The notes under the pieces were generated by a model that was not told where the DNA came from, did no database searches, and saw only the letters and a program-made list of their open reading frames with translations. From assembly GCF_037975245.1 (NCBI RefSeq), contig NC_092569.1, forward strand, positions 9,719,001 to 9,783,000: DNA of 64,000 nucleotides, written 5' to 3'. The stretch is from Apostichopus japonicus. Its lineage: Eukaryota; Echinodermata; Holothuroidea; Aspidochirotida; Stichopodidae. Made by a program: the position numbers and the translations under genes. Below are positions 34,857 to 46,800 of the stretch, piece by piece; position 1 is the stretch's first letter, and every line of letters begins with the position of its first letter.

Positions 34857-37800
34857 GTTAATAATAAAGAGCTTTTCCTAAGTCTAACTCACAGAGCTGT
34901 AATTTGTTCTTTTGTTTGTTATTGATTGTCCTAACACTTATTTACTGTTGCACTGACAGAAGCTACACTAACGAGTTACACTACAGTAGGCCCAGCCTAA
35001 CTTATTAATAGTATGCTAGTGGTACCAATTTCGTAGGGTCCTTTTTAAACAAAGTATTGACCACTGATCACATTTTTCCGTTAAAATGTCAGAATCTCAT
35101 GAATACATGATGTAGATATCCTTACCACCATTAATATCACGCAACAAAAAGAATGTGCAGTTGATAAATAGGCCTATTTCCTGGCATTTTGAATTGGGCA
35201 ATATCTGTTGAGAAGACACATCAAATTCCATATCCTATGAACATTTGCATGAAAACATAATTGGATATAAGTAATGTAAGGTTCATTGTATACAAAACAT
35301 ATGTTTTTGAGGCTTGTGCTGTTTGCGAAACACACAGGCCTCTACCAAGACCAGAATGGCATAATTTTATGGAGTTTTCAATGACGTTTGGGCCAACCAG
35401 GCTGGATACGCAAGCACAAAAATAAAAAGAGACATTTAAACAAGGATGCATGCGTCTGTGATTTCTGTTTCATAAACGAGTGGTAAAATCCTCAGTTCTA
35501 GAGAATTTCATGCATTTTTGATATTGAAATTACTATACATGTATCATTTGAAGACTAGATGTAAACCATTTGAAGTTAACAGAATGGCATGTTTTAAAGT
35601 AGGCCTACTGTATAGGGGACCAAGGTCTAAAGTATTTGATTGCAGCAATATTTGATCTGTTTGGATAACATTGTTAGCACTTTGCAGATTGGATACAGAA
35701 TTTCACTGTGGCCTATAAGATCAATTTCATGACTACCCTCTGTTTTAGATCATGATGCAAATTTAGTAATTACAAAAAAATTAACTTTTAGTGATCGCCA
35801 ATTGTCATGCTAATTTAGGAGGGGTTGGATTTTAATTGTTGGTAATGTGTTTTCACACTTGATATAATGTTTCATAAATGATTTCTTTCTTGGTACTGTA
35901 GGTATTAAGCATGATGGGACTATGTGTGACTTCTGCAGAATGCAACCCATTTACGGAATCAGATGGAAATGTGCGGAATGCCCAAACTATGACTTGTGTT
36001 CCATTTGTTACCATGGAGACAAGCATCACCTGAGACATCGTTTCTATCGCATCACCACCCCAAACAGTGAAAGGTACAGTACACTGTGTGTGGAATACAA
36101 TGGTAGAGAATTGACTGGCTGACTGTACAGTACTGTCTATGTCTTTAATAATTATAGGTTTGACACAAGAATGGGAAAGTACAGTACCGTAGCAGACTCT
36201 GTGTTCTTGTTAGTGAACTTTAGTTCATTTAAAGGCATTGAAGACTCGCCCCAAACCGTGTGCCGCCATCTGAAAAAGTTAAGTTTCTGTTGCTTGCAAG
36301 TGAAGTTTTTTTCTTGTCGCTACAAAATGCAGACAGGAGTGAAACGTGATACCTTGTTATCTTTATCTAGACCTGAGATGTCCATCGCTGCTATGTACAC
36401 TGTTGTGGGTATTGATCGTAGCTGCATGTATTGGCTGTACACTAGTGTCTAATTACCGATGGTAGCAAGCTGTGTGTGTATTTTCATCGATGGTGGTGTC
36501 TAACACTTCTGTTGCACCTCATTCGAAACTAGGTCAGATTACCAGCATGAGACATTTCTTTGTGCACGAGTCTTGAATGCCTTTAACCAATCAGAACATC
36601 AAGTTCACTACAGTTTCATTGATCATCACATAATAATCTGATCCTCTGTAAGATTTCTAGATTACTTTTTCAGGCTAATGAATGGTTGCATCCTACAAGC
36701 TCGTCTCTCGGGAGGATTTGTTGTATATCATGTGAAAACTGCTATGCAAAGTACATTAAGTTCTATACTAGGAGTCTAGGTGTAATGCATTGCACTAGGT
36801 GCATTACACTAGGTGTTATGCAATTGTAATTTACAATCTTGCAGTTTGTTGTTCACATGATCCTTAGTAGTTGTGGTGGTTTATGACCAATTCTGAGAAT
36901 TGCTACACAACATGTGAGATTGTGATCACTAAAATGTACCATGCTAGCATACTGTGTTTCCAAGAATTGGAAGAACTACAATGCAAACTTCTTATTCCAA
37001 AGTGCTGTCTTTGAAGCATTGTTTGAAGCATTGTTTGAAGCGTCTTCCAATTAAATACTCTATAATACAGCATACGTAATAATAGTCAGTCTCAGATCAT
37101 AAACCTTTTTTTAACTGTTCATCATTTCATGATATCATCTAATACTCCTGTACAGGAGTGGAAACTGTGCTCGATTATATCCTTTGGCATATTCAAACAG
37201 ACAAATGTCATTTAATTATGGAAATAAAATGTTTGAAATCCCTTCCCAGATTGCAGGGTCCAATATAATCATGGTAATTTATAATGACGATGTTAAGAGC
37301 AAATTACTTTTTCATTGACCTCAGCTACCATTCTATACCATGTCATGTGTTTCTTTTAAACCCTCTAGTTAGAGGATGTCTTTATTTATTGATTTCAATT
37401 ATCTTCTATGCAGAGTCGCAATGGAGCCTAGAAGAAAAAGTAAAAAGATAATGTCGAGGGGGATCTTCCCTGGTGCCAGAATTGTTAGAGGTGTTGATTG
37501 GGAATGGGAGGACCAAGACGGGGGTAACGGACGAAGAGGGAGGGTCGCAGATGTACAGGACTGGAGCGCCCTCAGTCCCAGGAGTGCTGCGTACATCATT
37601 TGGGACAACGGCTCAAAGAACCTGTATAGGCTTGGATACGAAGGAATGGTAAAATGGAATAGGTTTCTTTGAATAATGTAAACCTATTTGAAGCTGTTTG
37701 AGATGATTCCCAGATTTAAGAGGATATGCTTAGCTTTTCGTTGTTATGACTCACTTCATTTTAAGGGTCGAGTCAATTCCATCAAGTTTCTTGACTTAAG

Positions 37801-40800
37801 TCTGTCTCTATGGGGAACAAGTTCACAGGCAGTTTGTTTGTGTCACTACATTTTTTAAATCTAGTTTCCGTAGCGACGACTTGCTACAACATTGGTTCTT
37901 GCCTATGATAATGATTGGATGGTATTGTATTGAATAATAATAATATTGAAGCTTTTTTAAAGTCCTGGGGTGAAGTAATCTGAATGGCATTGTAGAAATA
38001 TCACAATTATAAATGAGGAAAAGCCAGACTTAAAAAGAAATCTGTTCATCTGAGAATGACGGTTACAACTGTCTATAAACTCATAACGGGGGGAGATTCT
38101 AAGGAACAGAGCCAAACTTATTCCAAGTTTTGTTTACCTGTAGAATTACTGTTTAGTCAGGGAGTTGAGCAGTTGGAGTGATAAGAAAACGGTTGCTAGG
38201 GGTAGATATATGTCCTCACATGCTTCATTAGTTCAGTGTGGATGACTGATTAATTTACATACTGGACTTGAGGTGTAAACCCATTGTAGATATATATGCA
38301 AACTTTGCAAGGCAGTCTTTTACTGTAGGTGAAGTCCTAAAACTTGAAAATCACTCTTTGAGCTGTGGTGGATACAGCTGTTGTACAATACTGTAGCAGT
38401 GGCTGTATCATCATTCAGTGTATATGGTGCATATGGATAGAGCTAATGATGGATTCTACTTGATTAAATGTCAAAATTTATTTCTTATAGAGAAGCAAAT
38501 TCCACCATCATCATAAGCATATTTAATAGAAAACTTCTTATTCTGTATGGAAGAAGATATGATTTTATCGACAAGAAGGGGATGTGGTTAAAGTTGAATG
38601 TTTATTGAAACCAGTATAAATATCAAAAAAAAAAATTATTGAAAGGAGTAAAAAAGTGGGCGAATCCAAATATGACATTCTGGCACCTCTGTGTAAAGTG
38701 TTAATGTGTTCACTTCTTTATTTAATTGCATTGCTTGGTTTTTCTGATAGTTGGTCTTCCCAGTGCGGATTCTAAAGACTGACGTTTTCATATGATATCA
38801 TTTTTGGCATTGTCTTTATTTGCCATTACTGTTTATTTCCACTTTGAAAATGTGGGGGGGCTGAGGTTTGGGTTGGATACCTCAGTTGATAGAGCACTGC
38901 ACTCTTATTCCCTTTCTTACTTTATAGAATCACTTTCTAGTTGTCAGTTGCTTGCTCTCTCAAAACCAATCAAAAGTGGCTAAGATACTGTAGAGCAAGA
39001 AGTCAATTTCCCCCAAATTTACTCTAAACACAGAGAGTGATTAGAAGCAAGGTAGCAGTCATGAACCTGTGCAAATATTGAAACAATGAATTGATGAAAC
39101 TGTATAATCGTCTTTTAGGTATAATTATGTAGTTCACAGAGGTGTGAAAATAACCTTCTGAGCATTGTTATACTTAGCAATTAATGACACTGTTAAGAAC
39201 AAATTGAAAGTGAGTTTACTTGAAGGAACTCAAAGCATATCTTTGTCACCTGGCAATAACTACACTGTGAATAGAACACTAATAATGTACTGTTGTAGTC
39301 AGATCTGTTACATCCTTCATATGGTCTGTTCTTGTTTTAACAGAGTGACCTTAAGGTGGTGAGTGATGCCAAGGGTGGAACGTTTTATCGAGATCACCTC
39401 CCAGTCTTAGGTAAGTGTGATGTATATTGTTAATTAGATGTAACAAACAAACATTGCCTGACAAAATTTATCCTGGTCTAACTCTTCATTAGGAGATGTT
39501 CAGTTTGATGGTGCTAGGTAACCCAAAACAATACTCTATGATTGGTTGTGTCAGCTTGCTATCTCCAAACAGTTGTTAAGCACATCAAGTAAACAAAGCC
39601 GAACATTTTAGTGTCATTGTATCATATGGAAGCCTGTCTACTAGTTAAGTCGATGTGAGTCCATAATAATTCCATGTTTTCTGAAAAGTTCTCCCAATTT
39701 ATGCAACAATTTGGAGCATTTGCATATCTAATCTACAGCTTGAGACCAACTAGTTTCGAATATGACCAAAACAATCTGAAATATTGATTATCTGAACATG
39801 GTTGAGATCACAAAGCCTCACATTGTTTCCATACTGCAACCCTCAGCTGTGTCGCAGTATACAGTATGTCAAAATCATATGATATTGTTACGGTACTTCA
39901 AATCAATGTTGATGGACACACTGAGCAAAATGTTGTATTTATAGATAGTTTTGTGTCGAAAATAACAGAAGTGGGACATTAAACCCTGTTTTAATTTTTG
40001 TATTAGTTGTTTCTATTATTTCTTGACTCTTTCAGACAGCTTTACAAATGTCCTCTTGTCTTGTCTCTATCCTGTGACATTTTTGTTCTCCACAAAAGAT
40101 TAAAGTCTCAATACCTGTTTGTTGATGAATTTCGGAAAACAAACTTCCGAAGTAGATTCAATATTTCATATTCTAAATGCACTCTGACCAGGTGGGTTTA
40201 ATGTAGAAAAGCTAACCGTCGTAAACAAAACAGAGAGATTTGATTAGCATGATCTGTTGGGTGGGGCTTGCAAATTTTGATTGAAGTTTGTAGAATCTAC
40301 AGACTTGTTAAAAAATCTGGCGAATTTTAATCAGCTCAAAATTTTAACAACAGATAACTCAATAAAAATAATGAATATTGAAATGAAAATTGCATAGAAC
40401 GGTGTCATTTTCAATAAGCTTTTAGTGCAGTAAGCTGGAAAGGTCGAAGTTTAAATTTGGCAAACAAGTGCTGAGACTTTAAGCATGACTGTTTATAGGT
40501 CAAAGGTCAAGTGTTGTAAGCCAGCTTCTTTATGATTCTGTCTTAATCATATTCATGTCATCTTTATCTTGCTTCTGTTGGAGTTGAGTGCTTGTTAATA
40601 CCTTTGAAAGAAGAATATAAACTAAGCTTATAAAGTGAAATGGTGTCAAAGGTCATTTGAAATAAAGTCCAAAATATCTAGAACTGTTTAGCCTGATAAT
40701 GTCAGCAGATTCTGTTTGAGCTATAGAAGACGCAGTTCCACTTCCACCTATCCACATGATTGCTCACATTTACAAAAGTTCTGGGAAAATTTTCTCTGAG

Positions 40801-43800
40801 ATGCAGTTGACTGAAACAGTTCTTGAACTACAAAATATTCCTGATGACATTCTATCCTCATGTGTGAATTCACTTTTGAGTATTTGCACATTATTGCTTT
40901 CAAATTCTCTAATTACATAATTTGTTCGTAGTACAATGTGTGTAGTATTGGAATGCCAACTTCAATGCAAATGTTTGTCAGTTACTTGGCAAAGTGAAGA
41001 TTGAAATTCATAGCAGTAAATTTACGGTAAAGTCTATAACATTATTACATGGATATTCATAATGCCAAAGTTGTGTAAAAGATTTGCTCCTTATCAATGT
41101 TTATATTGTTTGTATTTCAGCGGCCATCGCTCTAGAGTTAGAATGTGATGTTGCAATAGTGTATAGTAAACTTGTTATCAGTGATACACACTTTGTCCTT
41201 CAATTGTCTTACAGGAGAGCCAACATCCGGCAGTAGAGGTGCCAGTGGGACCTTCCAGATTAATGACAAAGTCCACGTAGATTTAGACCTAGAGATTGTC
41301 CAATCACTTCAACACGGCCACGGAGGCTGGACTGATGGAATGTTTGAAGTAAGTTTTAGTCCATCCATTCCACAGCTGGTATGGTAACATAATAATGCAT
41401 CTTGCAGTTCGATTTGTGTTTGTTCAGCAATTTACTAACATGCCTCGGGCAGTTTCTTTCTTCCAATTGTTAAGGTCTGCTTCACTGTCTGATGGATGCT
41501 AGAGAACTGAGATGTCATGCATCATAGTTTCCCAAATTCACAAACCATGTCGGTGCTTTATTCTAGTAAACCACCGACATATTAGCGAGTATTATGTGTG
41601 TGTAAACTGATATTACATAGTTTGCAGTTTAGTTTGTATCTGCTCAGAAGTATACTAATTGTCTGTGTTTGCAAATTCTTTCTTTTCAGTGATTGAGGTT
41701 TTCCTAACTGTCAGTTAGATCATAAAACAACTCTTGAGTGCCAATTGCTGATTGTCGGTGACTCACAATTTCCCCAAAGTTTTGATAAACCAGTTTTCTA
41801 TAATTGGTTCTACTACCATGTAGCAAGAATAGATTGTATAAATGTCATTAGTTTTCCAAGTGTTATTTTAATATCTTGGAGGACATGCTAGGCTCACATC
41901 TATTTCAGTGTATAGTCATGCCAAAGGCTTCATTCAGGATCAGCTAAAATATCTGTGTAAACCTTAGCTGGAATTCTTGTACATTATTGTGCACACTTCA
42001 GAAGAGGAATATGGAGGCGAGGTTGGCTTCCCTCAATTCTCGCTAGATTGAAAACAATATGCAATACTTAATACGGTCTAAAAGCAAGTGCAAAGAACTG
42101 GGCTGGTTGGTGAAATGTTGCGTTGGTTTTTGTATTGCATATATCTTCTACCGTATGGTTTGCGATATGCCTTTCTGGTAAACTTCAGTGATTGGTTGTC
42201 ACAAAAGGCTGCCAAACAATGTGTTGCACATGATACTACTAGACATGACTCCAGGCAGTGGGAATGATCATGAAGAGAAAAACACATGCCTTTTAGTTTG
42301 GAAAATATTTGTCAGAAAAAAAAATGGATTATTTCGGGGGGTTATCTTTATTTCTCCACCTCCTGAGGTTAAGGTCTTGCAACTGTCAAGTTTTTTGTTC
42401 ATTCCTTCATTCAGCAGTTCGTCCGTTCATCCATTCGTCCGTATGTTGGTTCTTCTTTATTCCAGTATAAATTTACGGAGAAAGAAATGGTCATGATTCC
42501 TGTTCTGATTTCTACTTTATTTAACGAGATGAATAATGGAAAACTGAAAAAAAATTGAAAGAACAAAGAAATGTATGGTCAGAACAGGATTCAAACCAGT
42601 GACTAGTGAACTCCCTTCCCTGCCGTTTTTCTGGGGTTTTATCGAATGAAACTTGGGGTGATCCCTGGTTACAACGTATACCAGGTACTGTGGCTTCTGA
42701 CTGGCACCCCAGCAAAGGAATGGCTATATAGGGATCACCACCAACTAAGTGATGGATAGCTTACAGTAGTTGGTAGAGTGTTGGGCTTGTAACCCAGAGG
42801 TGATAGGTTCAACTCACGTTTCTAGGCATAAATTTCATCGCTCTAATCCATTCTTTAATATTTCTATGAATATCCCCCAAAAATTGTAATAACTTTGTGG
42901 GAGTGGCAGTCACTGAAGTTGTTTCCTACCTTATAATCACAATTTTTGGTGTATTTGTCATGGTATATCCCAAAGGAAATTTAAGACTGTTCAACATCAT
43001 ACAAAAAAATCTAAGTTAGTTTTATTTTTTCCCCCACAGACCCTTGGAGTGACTGGCACCGTTGTTGGTATTGATGAAGACCATGATGTGGTAGTTGCTT
43101 ACCCGAGTGGTAACAGGCAAGATAAACATATTTAAGATATTACAAATATTATTTTAATTTTATTAAAAGCAGATCAGTGTAATTTTGACATATAAACCAC
43201 ATTACCCTAGTGTACTTTCCATCTGGTCTGCTCATTAAGTATGTTCCTCTATATACGTAGAGTGAAGTAGCCAATTTTAACCGAAGATTTGCAAGATGGA
43301 GGTAGTTTGTATTAATTACTTTGTGGCATATATATAAATCCAGCCCAGAGGTTTATATGCAAATTAGGTTTGGGGTAAGTACACCTGGTTTAGCACTTTT
43401 AAAGAACTATGATAAGTGCTGACACTAAATATTGTTTAATGATGGTACATTTTGATGGAATTTTTGTGGTGTGATATCACTGCATTATCATCACCACAGT
43501 TGATCCATAGATGGTGTATACTGGGTCGTCCCGATGACAGCCCTAAATGCTCTCTTTACGACAGTACAAGCTGAATTGTCCATGTCAACTTGCTGTAGTA
43601 TTGTCATACTATAAAAACTTTCCCACATTGCTTTATTTTTGATGGAGAATGAAATGAAGGGAAATAGATTTTTAAATGTATCAATCCTGTGTTGCAACAT
43701 TTGAGTATCCATCGAGTACGAAAAAAAAAAAAAAACAGACATTTGTAGACAGCCTATAGGGAACAATGTGCTGAAGTTACCTGTCCACAGCTGCAATATT

Positions 43801-46800
43801 TACTGGCACAACTTGAAGCAGCATTTTGCGTTTTGTCACCGTTTCCATTTTTTTGACAAGTCCATCAAGTTTTTTTACATATATTTAATCACAAAACAGC
43901 AAACTTAAGATATTAGCCAAGTTTTTTCCCTGCCAAAAGCTTTAATTGGCGAGTAATTAAGGACATTTGCAGATAATGAGAAAAGTGTCGTCCGGCAAAT
44001 TACACATTTAATATTAATCGCACACAGTTCCCCCAACCCACTAGTTTGAATTCAACCAATCAGAGATGCAGGTTTAGTGATGAGCCGTTGCCAAAAATAG
44101 ATTCAAAACGTCATGTTCGTAACTTGGTACAACCAGCGAGCTGGACTCTAACAGCTCCCTGGTACAACTGCCATAGACAATCTACACAAATCAATCATGG
44201 TTGTATTGGCCAATGACGTTCGTAGCTTTTAAATATTCATATGATAGGCAAGGTTTATTTGGATCCCAACGGAAAATATCTTGGAGAAAAAGAAAGTTGA
44301 AAGTTGTAAATTTTTCGACTTTTATGCCACCATTTGAAGTAAGATTTGAATAGATAGGCTAGTTATGTACGTCGTTATGGCATCGTGGAATCAGTGAGGT
44401 TGAGAAAAACCATAGATAAGGATGCAAAATGCTGCTTTAACTTACTTACCTAACTTCAAGTTCAAGTAAATATGTGAATTCATCTATCAGTTTTGTGATA
44501 ATTTAAACTCCCATTCTACTGTGACACAGGTTCTGTCATCCACAGTACCCACGCTACAGTGTGCAGTTTAATCGTTACGTAATATTTAGTGTTAACACGG
44601 GTTCAAAAATCGGGAACCGGGTACCCGGCGGCCGTTCCCCGTCGGGTATCCGGGTACCTGGGTACCCGGAAAAAATTGTTTACCCTCGTGTATCACGATT
44701 TTCAAGAAATTACATATTGGATGCTGTAATAAATGCATTATATTCTCTACTGACAATGTTTTCATGTTCAAATACGTAGGTGTAAGATAAGGTATAAAAC
44801 CTCCCTCAATAATTATTATTTGCTTCTGTTTCTTTCATTAACTTGTTAATAAATTAATTATTTAATTATATTTAGCATTACTACTAACATCGCACTGCCG
44901 CCGCTGCTTATGCTAGCTCGTGCACGTCTATTGGATCAAACCATATAAATATCCAATTTAGCTCTTAAACAGTTTCTAATACTACTACTATCTATTATGC
45001 AGGCCCAGGGTTTGCATTAGCCGCGAGATTGCGCGATTCGGGCAATTTGATCGCATTTGGAATAAACGATTAGTAAAAAGCCACTTGCGATTACTATTTT
45101 TTAGTTATCCCGTCTATAATCCATAAACATCGCGTAAAATTCCTTGTCAGCCTTTCCTTCTTTGAAATAAACGAATGAATAAATAATACTTTCTTCCACA
45201 TGGTAGCCTAACACCACACTAAGTAAATGAGAAATCTAGCTAAGCCTAACCATCTGTTTATTTGCTGGAGTTGTGACGCAGTTATAAGACATCCATGGAA
45301 TACTTTCGTTATTGCTGTTACGTTCGACCACGTGGTAGCCTAACAACACACTAAGTCAATGGGAAATCAGCCTAACCATCGGTTTGCAATTTTTTTTTTT
45401 AAACAATCACACAGCGTATGATTCAGGTAATAAATTAGGAACTGGGTAGTATCGCGTCGAGCGGGCCCCTTCGTTATTGCTGTTATCTTCGACCACATTG
45501 TAGCCTAACACCACACTAAGTCAATGGGAAATCTGGCTTACCTTCGGTTTGCCAATTTTTTTTTTTTTTAAATCACACTTTGCTTAGGATTCGGGTAATA
45601 AATTAGGAACCGGGTAGTATCGCGTCGGGCGGGTACCCGGGTACCCGGATAACCCGTGCAAACACTAGTAATATTGGGTCTTGACAGGTTTGTTGAATAA
45701 CACAGTATGACCCAGTTTGATGATAAGGGCGTGCACACCAAAATCCCCTCCAGGGAAAGTAATTTACCCGGTATCGCATTGCAAAATACTATGCAAAATT
45801 GGGCAAATTGCTATACAAGTGTAAAGATGTATATGGAAGGTTTCTGTTCACAGGAAACCATAGTATTGTTTTTGTAAGGGAACGTTCACAGTCTTCAAGA
45901 CGGCGATACAGAATGCAAACTACTACTACTTAGATGGACTTTTAAGTACTCCCTGCCCTCAGTATCTTCCATAACAATAGCTGTGTGTCATCTTAAATGA
46001 CAATAGAGGGAAGAATGATCAACTATATTTACAATTCCTTGTTCTCTTTTGTACATGTGTAGATGGACTTTTAATCCAGCTGTACTCACTAAAGTCCCTG
46101 ACAGTACAGGTGCAGAGGGAGGCGAGGAGGACGCCTCGGGTGTGTCTCAGTTTCAAGTCGGTGATTACGTCCAGATCTGTAGCGACCTAGAGAGGATCAA
46201 GAGCTTACAGAGGGGCCACGGAGAGTGGGCTGAAGCTATGCTGCCGGTAAGGACAGAGCATGCCAACAGGAAGTGTGGTGATGGTTGATGTGGGCTAATT
46301 TATATTTAATCCCTGTTTATATACTTTGTAGTGAGAGTATATGACAAATGATTTTTGGTTATTCTTCTGTACTTTAAACATGTAACATGAGACAGCACTT
46401 CATCTTAACTCAGTTGCTTAAGCTCTTACTTCAGATGCAAGCTTTTTAGAATCTTGTTAAACCCATGTGACTTCCCAAAATAATCTTTTAGATCTGCATT
46501 CATGCAAGATTTTGCATTGCCATTTACAACATTTGAGCACATTCATTCTAACATTCTAAAAATTTATGCAATTTATAAGACAGTTAGTCTAATACTCGTC
46601 TGCTCGTCAAAAATATGATGATTATTTGCCAAACACTGATATCGTCGGACTTTTCAAAAAGTCAGAATTTGTCAACCTAATGAAGGTGTATCACAGACTT
46701 GCAATTTTTTCCTTTCAAAAAAACTTATGTTCCTGAAATCAAACTGGGAATGTTAATATCATGTTATGATTAGTGTTGCTTAAAGATGATTTCTGTGGAA

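Noticed and set aside
38870-38905. tRNA gene
   Set aside because: Only an A-box-like stretch is present, with no B box or foldable arms.
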